A program made the translations under genes and the position numbers. From Lasiosphaeris hirsuta (lineage: Eukaryota; Ascomycota; Sordariomycetes; Sordariales; Lasiosphaeriaceae): 64,000 nt of DNA. The notes below the pieces were generated by a model. That model ran no database searches and was not told the DNA's origin. It saw only the letters and a program-made list of their open reading frames with translations. Location of the stretch: the NCBI GenBank assembly GCA_030549175.1, contig JAUKUA010000001.1, positions 2,852,001-2,916,000 on the forward strand, given 5' to 3'. Positions 24,355 through 34,665 of this stretch are shown here, piece by piece (within the stretch, counting starts at the first letter, position 1; each line of letters starts with the position of its first letter).

Positions 24355-25752
24355 ATGTCTTTGAGCGACCACCCGCGGGCCTACGGCACCGCCGCTCTGG
24401 CGGTAGCCTTCGCCACAGGAATCCTCGTGACACTAGGCTTCAAAGACATATACCCAGAACTAGAAAGCCACTTCGAGCGGCGGTGCGCAAGGAGGAAAGG
24501 CGGTCAAGTGGCCAGCGAGAGACGACGGAGCAGTTTCTTCTTCGGCCCCGTACAACTCGAGGATCACGAGACAGAAGACTTGGGGGGTGACGGTAGCAAC
24601 CTGCGCTACAATGGCATTGTGGAAGGCATTGAGGGCTGCATCGGCAACACACCCCTCGTCAAGATCCGGAGCCTGTCAGAAGCCACCGGACGCACCATCC
24701 TCGCCAAGGCCGAGTTTCTCAATGGCGCAGGCGGCAGCCCCAAGGACCGCGTCGCCCTCAACATGATTGAGGCTGCTGAGGCGCAGGGCCTCCTCACCCC
24801 GGGCCGCGGCGACACAATCTACGAAGGTACAGTCGGCAGCACGGGCATCTCACTCGCCGTGCTAGCGCGTGCGAGGGGGTACCGCGCGCACATATGCATG
24901 CCCAATGACCAGGCCTCCGAGAAGTCAGACTTGCTGCACCATCTCGGCGCCATAGTTGAGCGCGTCCCCCCGGCGCCCATCACCTCGCCAGACCACTTCG
25001 TCAACTTGGCCCGGCGGCGCGCATACGACCACACAGCCTCGGCCACCACCCCAGACGCGAGCCGCGGCTTCTTCGCCGACCAGTTTGAGTCCCCGTTCAA
25101 CTACCAAGCCCACATGCAGACTACCGGCCCGGAAATCCTGCGGCAGACCGGCGGGCGTATTGATGCATTTGTTGCGGGGGCCGGAACCGGCGGCACGGTG
25201 GCGGGCGTGGCAAAGTATCTCAAGGAGACAGCTGGCCTGGGGCTTTTGGGGATGCGCGTCGTGCTCGCTGACCCCTATGGCAGCGGCTTGTTCAACAAGG
25301 TCCGTCACGGCGTCATGTACGCGGCGACGGAGCGCGAGGGCACACGCCGTCGTCAGCAGGTCGACACTATTGTCGAGGGTATCGGAATCAACCGAATCAC
25401 AGAGAACTTCGAAGCCGGGCGGGAGTTGGTGGACGATGCGGTGCGGGTGACGGACGACCAAGCGTGTCGCATGGCGCGGTGGCTAGTAGAGCGAGATGGC
25501 ATTTTCATCGGCAGCAGCAGTGCTGTCAACTGCGTTGCAGCTGTGGCAACGGCGCTCAAAATGCCCGAGGGCAGTGTGGTAGTGACGGTGCTGTGTGACT
25601 CGGGAACGAGACACCTTAGCAAATTCTGGAAGCACATCGGCGAGTCGGGCCTCGAGGGTGATGATGGCCATGATGCGAATGAGCAGGTCCAGGGGTCACC
25701 ATCTGAAGGAGAGCTACTGGCTGTGATAGGTCTCGAGAAAATGCAGAGGTAA
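24355..25752 (+). CDS. Membrane-anchored cysteine synthase-like PLP enzyme (Mcy1-like)
   Basis: A beta-family PLP enzyme of the cysteine synthase/cystathionine beta-synthase type. Single exon, 465 residues. A hydrophobic helix at about residues 13-28 (ALAVAFATGILVTLGF) precedes a basic stretch (ERRCARRKGG), as in the yeast mitochondrial outer membrane protein Mcy1, so an N-terminal anchor with the catalytic domain outside is inferred. The PLP lysine is K130 in GGSPKDR; the substrate loop is EGTVGSTGIS and the PLP phosphate loop GAGTGGTVAG. There is no CBS regulatory domain, so it is not a canonical cystathionine beta-synthase. In vivo substrate not determined. Coding GC is very high. Confidence 0.88.
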   Translation: MSLSDHPRAYGTAALAVAFATGILVTLGFKDIYPELESHFERRCARRKGGQVASERRRSSFFFGPVQLEDHETEDLGGDGSNLRYNGIVEGIEGCIGNTPLVKIRSLSEATGRTILAKAEFLNGAGGSPKDRVALNMIEAAEAQGLLTPGRGDTIYEGTVGSTGISLAVLARARGYRAHICMPNDQASEKSDLLHHLGAIVERVPPAPITSPDHFVNLARRRAYDHTASATTPDASRGFFADQFESPFNYQAHMQTTGPEILRQTGGRIDAFVAGAGTGGTVAGVAKYLKETAGLGLLGMRVVLADPYGSGLFNKVRHGVMYAATEREGTRRRQQVDTIVEGIGINRITENFEAGRELVDDAVRVTDDQACRMARWLVERDGIFIGSSSAVNCVAAVATALKMPEGSVVVTVLCDSGTRHLSKFWKHIGESGLEGDDGHDANEQVQGSPSEGELLAVIGLEKMQR

Positions 25753-26381
25753 TCCCACATTACTAGAGATCCTTCAACATGCTTACGCAATTCCTTTCCC
25801 TCAGGGTAGTGATTAGCATGTTGTTGCTGTTTTTGAAATGTCTGAATTGTTCATATAAAAATGGGGGTTTCTCTATGGCACTGCCATTCCCTCTGCTCCT
25901 CCCTCCTATCTCTATGATACACAAGTTACGCTCTAATCTCTGGAGTTTGTAGAGGATGTGAATCCTCGGCTCTCTTTGTATCCCCAAGCCAGAGGCAGAG
26001 TGTCAAAACTCCTCTGCTCGGGTATAATGCATGAAGCGCAGTTAGATCCATCCGACTGCTGCGATGAAATACAGCCCTAAGCCATAAAGAAAGGCGCATG
26101 AAAACTCCGTAGCCTGGATTTTCACCTTCGCAACCAACACGTGCGGTGGTGTATTGCGTACCCCAAACGACCCCTTGGTTTCTTTATGCTCTCAGCCAGT
26201 GTGAGAGGGCCCCAGTGCCCCCCTCTCTTCTCGTGGAAGAAGCATATAGCCACGCTGCCCCAAAATGCAAGATGAATGAAAGAAGCGTTAAATAAGTATG
26301 CGCCATGTCCCCACCCCTTGCCCCAGTCTTGTTCTGAACCCAACGAGCCCGAAGGAGAGAAATGAAAAAGAGGCGAAAGGT
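25753..26381. other. Convergent 3' intergenic region
   Basis: About 630 bp between the stop of the cysteine synthase-like gene and the last micro-exon of TFIIS. Only short frames; nothing recognised. Confidence 0.45.
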
Positions 26382-27415
26382 CTAAGAGAACTGCGATTGA
26401 AGTTAGTATGTGGCTGGGGAGTAAGGCAAAGTTGTAGAGGCTATTCTTACCTTCCAGCGGTTTCCGCACACTGTGCACTCGCAGAAAGTAGTCATCGGCT
26501 CATCTGCAGAGCGAGTTTGAGCCTGACTGTAAGACACCTTCCTCTGTCCACACTTTCCACACTTGAGGGCGTCGCTGATAGACTTTTCAGCCATGGGCAC
26601 CTGTGCCTTCTTCATATTCTCCTTCTCGAGTTCGGCATCTTTGGCCCGCTGCTCATCCGAAGCCAGCTCCTTTTCTGTCATGACGACAAAGCGGTCGGCG
26701 AGGATCTCTCCCTTGAGGACGCGACGGCTAAGCATACGGTTGTCCTTGCGCTTGAGGACTGTGAATAGGCTGCGCAGCTTGATGCGGTACTCCTGGGACT
26801 CTCCCTTGAAGGCCTTGAATGCAGCATGCTCCACCTCCACAGCGCGCGAGAGAACCTCCTCGACTGACTCGGTGGCACGGTAAGCAAGACCGTTGTAGAG
26901 CAGGCCAATACTGTTGTCCCGCGTCTGACTTCCAGTACGCGCGAGCTCAACCTTGTCTGTCTTGAAATGGCGCTTCTCGGGGTCGCCCTCGTATGGCTTG
27001 GAGAATGACGAAGAAGGGGGGCCAGGGGAGCTGAGGCTCTTGGGGGTAGGCGCTAAATCTTTCTTTCTCTTGGCATCCTTTGCCGCATCGACATTCTTCT
27101 TCCATTTCTGGACAATCTCGCCAGCGACCCGGGCGATTTCGCGGTCGGTATTGGTGCGCAGCCTTCCGACAGTGATGCCTGCCTTCGTAGACTGGGAAGG
27201 ATCCAGTGAGCAAGGGCGACTTATAACACCAAAGCCTTATCGGCATATCGGCACTGTCAAGATCAAGGCAAGGTGCAACTTACGCGCAGTTGCTCCTCGG
27301 TTGGTGAGGCATCCTTCTTCAGATCCTCCATCATCTTGACAACGGTTGCAGTCGGCTCATTGCCCACTGCCTTGGCTAGCGCTTTTATGCGCTGAGTCAA
27401 CTCACGGTCGTCCAT
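26382..27415 (-). CDS. DST1: Transcription elongation factor TFIIS (Dst1)
   Basis: Stimulates RNA cleavage by backtracked RNA polymerase II in the nucleus. Three exons: 27415-27284, 27191-26451 and 26390-26382, giving 293 residues. An N-terminal TFIIS LW-type domain (MDDRELTQRIKALAKAV onward), the central polymerase-binding domain and the C-terminal zinc ribbon are all visible. Zinc ligands are C255, C258, C283 and C286; the acidic hairpin that acts in the polymerase active site is D274-E275 (SADEP). The last exon is only nine nucleotides (TTC TCT TAG). It supplies the conserved C-terminal Phe-Ser of the GNRWKFS ending, after an intron with a CTAAC branch and CGCAG acceptor. Confidence 0.95.
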
Positions 27416-28073
27416 GATGCCTGTTAATGATGGCTGGGTCAAAGACTGGCGAACACCGTGGGGCTGTCGCGTTGGTAAATCGTCGATGGTGTTGGGCTTG
27501 CGGTCTTGCAGGCTCGCTTAAATAGAAGTGCTAGGGCCAGCTGCGAATCAGGTATCCACTCTTATCAGATAGCGAGGCGGCAAGTTGTTTGGTGATGATG
27601 GGGGAAGAGGGAAAGTGGTGATCGGAATTATTTTCAGCCAAGGCCTGGTGACGATGGAGGAGAAGCTGTGAGTTCGCGTGGAGAGCTAAGTTGCGCCCCA
27701 CACAAGGCTGTAAACGCATGCGGAACAAAAAGCAGCCCAAAGTTGCGCGGTCCCTAACCCTTATCATGCAAGGTAAGCAAAACGTGGCAAACGCAGTGAT
27801 GGCGGGTAAACGTCGGTCGGCTAATAAAGACTGACCAACCCAACTCAGCATCTTGGATTTAGGACTCGCAGCGCTCATTCGTCATAGAGGCCTGGCCTTC
27901 AAGCTGGTATCAATACTAGTTCTCAATATTTTATTTCTACCCTTTGCTTTGTTTTCCTAATGCTCCCAACTTGGCTCATCAACTACTGGTAACGTCATAT
28001 ATTTCAGCATTTCAGCCCATACATCCACCCAACATCTACTTGGCAAAGGAAGGCAATGGTCTGAAATATCAAT
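27416..28073. other. Intergenic region between TFIIS and the MFS transporter
   Basis: About 660 bp with the TFIIS promoter and the 3' flank of the minus-strand MFS gene. No coding frame supported. Confidence 0.45.
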
Positions 28074-30452
28074 TCACATCCCCACAGCAGGGGAACTCTT
28101 CCCTTCCTTTGCCTTGGTTTTCTTGACAGACTTGAACTCAATGAAGCACGACGCGATGGCCGCCAGAGCCCCCAGGGGTATGCCGACTATGAAAACCGTC
28201 TGGAGCGCTCTGTTGTAGACCTCCAGCATGGCGGGGCGTTCTTCGGCAGGCACAATATTTCGGAAGGCAGCCGCACCGGAATCGATGACTTTCTTGATGT
28301 CGACCCCCGGAAGTAGGTTTTCTGCCGAAGCCTTCAACAACTGGTTCTGGAACACGCTGTTGCCAACCGAGAGGAATATGGCACCCCCGAGCGACTGAGA
28401 CGCCACCACCGCTGCCGTACCGACGGCCATGTCTGCCTGATCCAGCACAGTTTGCACCGCCGTGAAACCCTGCTGAATTGACAGCCCAAAGCCTGCACTT
28501 GTCAAGATTTCGTAGCCTGCCCACTGGGCTGTTGTCGTGTCAACCTTCAACAGTGTCAACAGTCCCAGGCCAACCGTCCCAATTGCGCTGCCGATAACGG
28601 CGGGTGGCGTCACATAGCCGATGACGGAGACGAAGACGCCCGCCAGAAGCGAGAAGAATGCGTTGACGGCAAAGTATGGGATCATATTGACGCCCGAAAC
28701 AATGGCGCTGTCGCCACGGATTGCCTGAAACCAAATTGGCAGGAAAAATGTGAGGTTAATGATTGCTCCGTACGTCATAAACGCCATGACACACGACGCC
28801 GACACAGTACGTTGCGTGACGATCCGTGGTGGCATAAGGGCAGCGTCTCCCTTCCACCATTGCCATGCAATGAAGATAATGGAGATGATGCCAAAGCCAA
28901 CGAGGAGCCCAATGATCTCGGCACTAGACCACGCGATACCTTGTGTCGTGAACTCGAGCGCGAGGAACAGCATAATGGCGCCGCCAAGAAGAAGAAAGTT
29001 ACCCAAGATATCCAGGTCCATGAAGCGGTCGATGAATTTGCGGTGGGCGTGGGTATGCTTCTTCGGCTTGAAGAATAGGACCATTGCGGCCACGGTTGCG
29101 CCACCGACAGGGAGGTTGACATAGAAGCACCATCGCCATGTCTACCCTTCTGGTCAGTGGACAAGCCCCCACTCGTTCAGCCAGAAGTTGAAAGAGGCTT
29201 GGGACTGCTTACCACAAGATCTGTAAAGACTCCGCCCAAAAGGGGTCCAACCGATGCGCCGACGCCGAACCTAGTATCGTTAGAAAAACATGTAATAGTC
29301 CCGCGATCAAGGGGCCACAGACATCAGTCCAACCACAGCCATATAGACGGGCCGTAGTTGCAATGGAACCGCCGTCGCGACAACAACAAAGCTGCCTGTC
29401 AGGATCCCTGCGCTGCCAAAGCCTGCAATTGCCCGCCCGACAATGAGCGTCATCGAGTTTGGCGCGGCACCACACAGCAGCGAACCGAGCTCGAACAGAA
29501 ACATAGCCGACAGGTACGCTTTCTTAATCGAGAAAAGCATGTAGATCCGTCCAAACACCGGCTGGAAGGCGCATGCCGTAAGGAGATATGCTGAGCCGTA
29601 CCAGCCGATATCAGGCGTCGACTGGAACTCGCCCGTTATATAGGGAATAGCCTAGACAGAAGGCATCGCCGTTAGAGCCATATCATGTGGTATGATCATG
29701 GCTGAGATATGTCTGTCGGAAGGGGACAGTCTTACCGTAGAGATGATAGTTCGATCAATCGATATCAAAAACACGGCAAACATCAACCCGGCAAAAAGAC
29801 ATGTCAGGGGAAACCCCGTCACAAAAACATCATCGCCATCCCCACCATCATTGACCGGCTGAGCCGTCTCGCTCTCATCATCATCACCACCGACCTTTTC
29901 TCCACCAGCTGTTGCCTTTGTCTTGTCCACCTTGCCCTTCCTGCCACCTCCCCTCATTGTGAGCACCAGATCTGCCAAATTTACCTGCCTCGTCGACCAA
30001 TGGATCTTGGCACTGGGCTTCCCCGGGTGGCGCTGCTCTTCCATAGGCGTCTGGGCCCCTTTCTTCTGTGAGTCGGCGAGCAGCATCAGTTGCGATGGTG
30101 CTGACGCCAGGTGTCTCAGCGACCCACGGAAGACTTGTTCGACCATACTGGCTGGGTATTTATCGTTGGACAAGAGCACTTCGGCGCGGGTTCGCACAGG
30201 CGGTGGATTCTGACTTGGGGATGTTTGGGGTGTCGGGGAGAGTGTTTCGCGGGCGTCCGCCCATGCTGGGTCTGGGGTGATACGATCGTCTTGATCAGGG
30301 GGGTGGCGATTACTCGTGTTTCCTTGGATGACAGCGCTGGCCGCGCTCGAGGTGCTCGCTCGGAAGACAAGCATGGGTAGGTCTGGCGGGAGTTCCCATT
30401 GTAGCTCGGCGAGCTCGGCGAGCTCCTTGCCTTCGAGGTTGTTGTTAGCCAT
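28074..30452 (-). CDS. MFS drug:H+ antiporter (DHA2, 14-helix type)
   Basis: A plasma membrane efflux pump of the fungal DHA2 family, which includes secondary-metabolite and toxin exporters. Four exons: 30452-29736, 29651-29323, 29270-29213 and 29141-28074, giving 723 residues. TM1 carries LISIDRTIISTAIP and TM2 WYGSAYLLT. VYMAVVGLMFGVGASVGP matches the antiporter motif C region, and the second half carries SLGGAIFLSVGNSVF. Intron 2 uses a GTCTGT donor, needed to restore GLMFGVGASVG. The hydrophilic N-terminus of about 225 residues before TM1 is unusually long and low in complexity; a later start is possible. Divergent from the P450 gene. Confidence 0.88.
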
Positions 30453-31676
30453 AACTCCCGGTTTGTTGGCGTTGATGTTACTATATTGAAAGTGAAGGGA
30501 AGGGGTAGCTAAGACAGTTTCTGGGGCTGGGCATCACGAATGGCCCCTTGGGGTAAGTGATGTTCATCCCAAAGAGCTAATCCATTGTTTACTTTCTCTT
30601 AGTATATTCGGTCATCCCCCTGTTCTGGTGTCAGGAGACAAGGCCTATACAGTGACGCTTGCGCCATCACAGAACGCGGCGAGGGCCAACACTAGACGGG
30701 AAACATCGCCACTGTGTCGAATAATTGGTCGACATTAGGCACGACGGCTCACTGCCGTATTCGTCGGCCTCGTAGCAGGATGACATGCAGACTCATTCGA
30801 CATCGCAAGCTCGGGGCGAGTCAGGAGTCGGTGGACGCGTGGCTGCCGCCGCTTCACACCTTACACGTGGACCATTTGTCAAGACCCTCCCAGCACATAT
30901 CGCGATGTCGAGAGTACTAGGGAGGTTAGCGGCAAGCCACAGAGATATATCACCTGTGGGATGCAACGGGCCGCACGGCAGGTATGCAAAGCAATAACTT
31001 TAATTCTTGATGCCCAAGACATCGAAATTGCAGCCGCAGGCCTACCCTTGGTCGCATAGTTACTTTCCTTTGTCAATCAGCTTCAGGGGATATTGTTTGA
31101 TGGGGATTTGGGCGAGTTGGCTACCATCCGCGGATCGCTCTCAGACAAGACAGAGATTAGCCCCGGCCCCCTTTCTGCTGCGCAGCCCCTATCCTCTCCC
31201 CAAACCCTACATGAGTCTACTCGGACCAAAAAGGGTTCGCGTTTAGCTGTCGACATAGCCAAGGACGGCGACAATGATATCCAGCTTCTAGATTTACTCG
31301 GCCAACCTCGCTCGGTGATGGAGTCGGCGATCAACTGCAGCTCCAGAGCCCAACCCAAGCTAAGTCGCGACGGTACACCTATCGACTCAGAAATGCTCTC
31401 AGCTAGCCGGCTGGGGGTACCAGCGACTCGTGTCGCGTAGAAATATTCCGCCTGTTTCCGCCGAGGTCTCTATACTGTTGCAGGCGGTGCAACCGTAGCG
31501 TTGCTAATCGCCATGTCGATGTTCATGGGTGAGAACGTGCTCGTCGGCGGTAGCCTTTGATCAATGTTCACTGTCATACATAGTAGGCAGGTTCATAAGC
31601 ACTGGACTTCCCCCCGATGTGTATTGTCCAAGGTACCGCCCACTTCACCCTCTCGTCGCCGAGAAACATTACCATC
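30453..31676. promoter_or_regulatory. Divergent promoter region of MFS transporter and P450
   Basis: 1.2 kb between the start codons. Short frames only. It is long enough to hold separate promoters; I see no palindromic regulator site that I can name. Confidence 0.45.
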
Positions 31677-33311
31677 ATGTCCAACATGGCTGCAAGGGTC
31701 ACTCTTACCCCCGTCGTTGCAGCGACGGCCGCAGCATCCGTCGCTTACGCAAGAAAGTTCGATGAGCCCCTTGTACATACCGTTGTTTCTGCCCTGGCCA
31801 CGGCTGTCCCTCTCTATCTCTTTGTCTGGATGAGCTGGCTCTACCCTCTGTATTTCTCCGAGTTGAGACGTGTACCTACCGTCCCCGGCAACCCCCTCTG
31901 GGGGCAATTCTTCACAATCATCATGGAAGAATGCGGCGTGCCTCAGAGACGTTGGCACAAGGAACATGGCCCCATCATTCGGTACTTCTTCCCGTTCGGC
32001 GCCGAGAGGCTGTCGATTGCCGACGACGAGGCGCTCAAGCACATGACTGTCAAAAACCCCTACAACTACCCGAAACCAGTCCGCGCAAAGCTCTGGATGG
32101 TGCGTATTCTGGGTGAGGGTGTCCTTCTCGCCGAGGGCCAAGAGCACATCAACCAGCGCAAGGCCCTGACCGCTGGCTTTTCCATACAGTCGATCCGCGC
32201 GCTCACGCCCATCTTTTGGGAGAAGTCCCTCATGATGGCCAAGCTGTGGCGCGAGGAAATGCGTGCGTCTGGCGTCAAGACGATGTCGTTTGAGGTGTTG
32301 GAGTGGCTCAACCGCTGTACGCTGGACATCATCGGCAAGGCAGGCTTTGGCTATGAAATCGACTCGCTCACAGACCCCGACGTGCCGATTCGCGAGGCCT
32401 ACCGGCTTGTCTTCGCCTTCGATCTCTTCTCTCGCCTGCTGCACGGAATTCAGGCCTTCATCCCGGCGTCCAAACACATCCCAGCCAAGATGAACCGCGA
32501 CATGGAGACATCGCGCAGCATCATCCTCGACAAAGCAACCGAGATCATCACCGAGAAGCTAGACGAGGCCGAGAACAATATCGGCTCCAAGGATATCCTG
32601 GCTCTCATCGCAAAGGAGAACAAGAAGCTCAAGGAGGCGGGCGAGCCGGGCCTCAGCTTCAACACGATGCGCGACCAGATCATGACGTTCCTCGGAGCCG
32701 GCCACGATACGACCGCTACGGCTGTCGCCTGGACGATACATTTGCTCTCAACGCATCCCCACGTCCAGAGCAAGCTGCGGGACGAGATCCAGGAGCACAT
32801 GCCGTTCTTGTTCCACCAGGATGAGGAAGACCGGTTCGACGCCGCTCAGATTGCCGCTGCCGACCCTGACAGACTCCCCTATCTCGATAATGTGTGCCGC
32901 GAATCGTTGCGCTACATCCCACCCATCCCCATGACGGTCCGGCAATCCATCAGCGACGACAAGATTGGGCCCTACAAGGTTCCCGGCGGCACCGTTATTT
33001 ACGTGCTGGCCAACACCATCAACCGGCTCCCCGCATACTGGGGCGATTCGGCCGACGAGTTCGACCCCGACCGGTGGGACAATCTGCCCGCGACGGCGGT
33101 GCCCAACGCCTTTATGACTTTCTTACAGGGGCCCCGCGGCTGTATCGGACGCAAGTTCGCCGAGACCGAGATGAAGATCTTGGTATGCTGCCTGCTGAGT
33201 ATGTTTGAGTTCCAGCGCGATTTTGACACGCCGGACCCGGAGGAATGGAAGATGTGGCGCCTAGTCCTGCGTCCCAGGGATGGTGTCACTGTGAAGGCGA
33301 CATTGCTCTAG
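31677..33311 (+). CDS. Cytochrome P450 monooxygenase
   Basis: A microsomal P450 of 544 residues encoded without introns. Hydrophobic N-terminal segments (residues about 10-60) form the ER anchor, followed by a Pro-rich hinge (VPTVPGNP). The I-helix oxygen-binding motif is GAGHDTTA, the K-helix ExxR is ESLR, and FDPDRW and FLQGPRGCIGRKFAE are present; the heme-ligand cysteine is C489. The CYP family cannot be assigned by eye and the substrate is unknown. The frame is open upstream to 31617, but the ATG at 31677 gives the typical start and better context. The divergent MFS pump suggests a detoxification or small biosynthetic pair. Confidence 0.92.
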   Translation: MSNMAARVTLTPVVAATAAASVAYARKFDEPLVHTVVSALATAVPLYLFVWMSWLYPLYFSELRRVPTVPGNPLWGQFFTIIMEECGVPQRRWHKEHGPIIRYFFPFGAERLSIADDEALKHMTVKNPYNYPKPVRAKLWMVRILGEGVLLAEGQEHINQRKALTAGFSIQSIRALTPIFWEKSLMMAKLWREEMRASGVKTMSFEVLEWLNRCTLDIIGKAGFGYEIDSLTDPDVPIREAYRLVFAFDLFSRLLHGIQAFIPASKHIPAKMNRDMETSRSIILDKATEIITEKLDEAENNIGSKDILALIAKENKKLKEAGEPGLSFNTMRDQIMTFLGAGHDTTATAVAWTIHLLSTHPHVQSKLRDEIQEHMPFLFHQDEEDRFDAAQIAAADPDRLPYLDNVCRESLRYIPPIPMTVRQSISDDKIGPYKVPGGTVIYVLANTINRLPAYWGDSADEFDPDRWDNLPATAVPNAFMTFLQGPRGCIGRKFAETEMKILVCCLLSMFEFQRDFDTPDPEEWKMWRLVLRPRDGVTVKATLL

Positions 33312-33753
33312 AGGGGCTTGGGGGTTGTGACATTGTAAAAGTACTGGCATAGATTGATACGGGTAGAGAGGATTTGGAATAGAGAAACAAGGCAAGATTG
33401 GGGACCTGGAGGTTTCATATCTCGGTTCGCCTTGGTCTGGGGTAGAGATGGGATCATACATGGACACCCAATGTTCCTGAAATAAAATAAATCAATAGAT
33501 ACTCTTTGAAGCCTACGGAACAAGCGATAACCCCGTGACCATCTCCAGGTATTCCGTGGCAGGAGGTCAAAGCTGCAAAGAGCTCACCGCATCAACTAAC
33601 TCTCTAATCGACCTCTGGCCAGAGGGGAGGCAGATGATGGTTCAAGTTTGTTGGCAGGGTGGGGAGACCAGGACCCTTTTTGACACTGTTACCTCGGTCA
33701 AGTGTCATATCAGCCCCCAGATTGCTTTTCACCAAGGCGGGATGAGCGACTTG

Positions 33754-33784
<31 letters not shown>

Positions 33785-33876
33785 AAGTATCCTGTACCAC
33801 TCCCAAGTCAGCATCCTCAACTCGTCTGACTCTAGTGTACACGAGGAATTTCAAGATATTGCTAATCAGTCCACTC
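33312..33876. other. Intergenic region with an AT microsatellite
   Basis: 565 bp between two converging genes. It contains the 28-nt AT repeat at 33754-33781; nothing else is recognised. Confidence 0.5.
33754..33781. repeat. (AT)14 dinucleotide microsatellite
   Basis: A pure alternating AT tract of 28 nt, about 95 bp beyond the stop codon of the Gly/Asn-rich gene. Confidence 0.95.
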
Positions 33877-34665
33877 TCAGCTTGCTGCGGCTCCGTTCCA
33901 TCTATCTCCACCCCAGCCGTTGTTATTGTTCCGACCGCCATTGCCCCACCTGCCACCATTCCAGCCGTTGTTGTTGTTCCCCCCGTTGCTGCCCCATCCT
34001 CCGTGGTTCCATCCATTATTTGGACCCCACCCGTTATTATTCCACCCACCACCGCTCTGGCCATCACGGTTCCATCCGTTGCGATTCCAGTCACCCGGCC
34101 CCTGCCCACCTCTGAAACCCTCCCCGCCGTTGCCAAAGTTGTTCCCCCCTCCTCCTCCTCCGTCGCCAAAATTTCCGCCGCCGAAACCGCCACCAAAACC
34201 TCGGCCGCTCCTTCCATCATCATCATCATCAAACTCGTTGCCGAATCCTCCTTGCCCGCCTCCTACCCCGCCAGTCTCTTGACCAAAGTTCCCTCCCCCC
34301 TCACCCTCATCGAAGCTGCCTCCTCCAATTCTACCATCTTCGCCGCCAAAGTTGTTGTTGTCATGATTGTCCTGGTTGCGATCCCCGGCGTTCCCCTCGT
34401 TGATGATCGTATTGCCGCTGTTATTCTTCTCCACATGGATGGGATCGCAAACGCTGATACCGATACAGATGAGGGGGCCTTTGCGGGGGGGACGGCTTGC
34501 TCTCCACTTCTCAACACGGTCTGCAAGATGGTCGATGACGTGATCGAGGTCTTCGATGAAACGTGCTTGACCTGCTGGCGTCGGAGCCGGCGCTGGGGGA
34601 GCCGCGGCCGGGGCAGCATAGGCAACGCCGATGAGGCCGGCGGTGAGGGCTATTGGGAGTAGCAT
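33877..34665 (-). CDS. Secreted Gly/Asn/Trp-rich repeat protein, function unknown
   Basis: Single exon, 262 residues, no family recognised. A clear signal peptide (MLLPIALTAGLIGVAYA, then APA) is followed by a short Ala/Pro linker and a helical charged segment (FIEDLDHVIDHLADRVEKW). Then come a two-cysteine segment (CIGISVC) and an Asn-rich stretch (NNSGNTIINEGNAGD). A Gly/Asp-rich region follows, and the last 80 residues are built from short units such as GWNNNGWGPNNGW and NNNNGWGGDRW. It is probably secreted or wall-associated; self-association or an amyloid-like state is a guess. The opposite strand is also open here, a shadow of the GC-rich repeats. Confidence 0.7.
   Translation of the reverse strand: MLLPIALTAGLIGVAYAAPAAAPPAPAPTPAGQARFIEDLDHVIDHLADRVEKWRASRPPRKGPLICIGISVCDPIHVEKNNSGNTIINEGNAGDRNQDNHDNNNFGGEDGRIGGGSFDEGEGGGNFGQETGGVGGGQGGFGNEFDDDDDGRSGRGFGGGFGGGNFGDGGGGGGNNFGNGGEGFRGGQGPGDWNRNGWNRDGQSGGGWNNNGWGPNNGWNHGGWGSNGGNNNNGWNGGRWGNGGRNNNNGWGGDRWNGAAAS

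Noticed and set aside
33835..34662. Long plus-strand open frame, Pro/Val/Ser-rich
   Set aside because: It is antisense to the Gly/Asn/Trp-rich gene. Repeated Gly/Asn/Trp codons read backwards give Pro/Val/Ser. It has no signal peptide, while the minus strand starts with a clear one.
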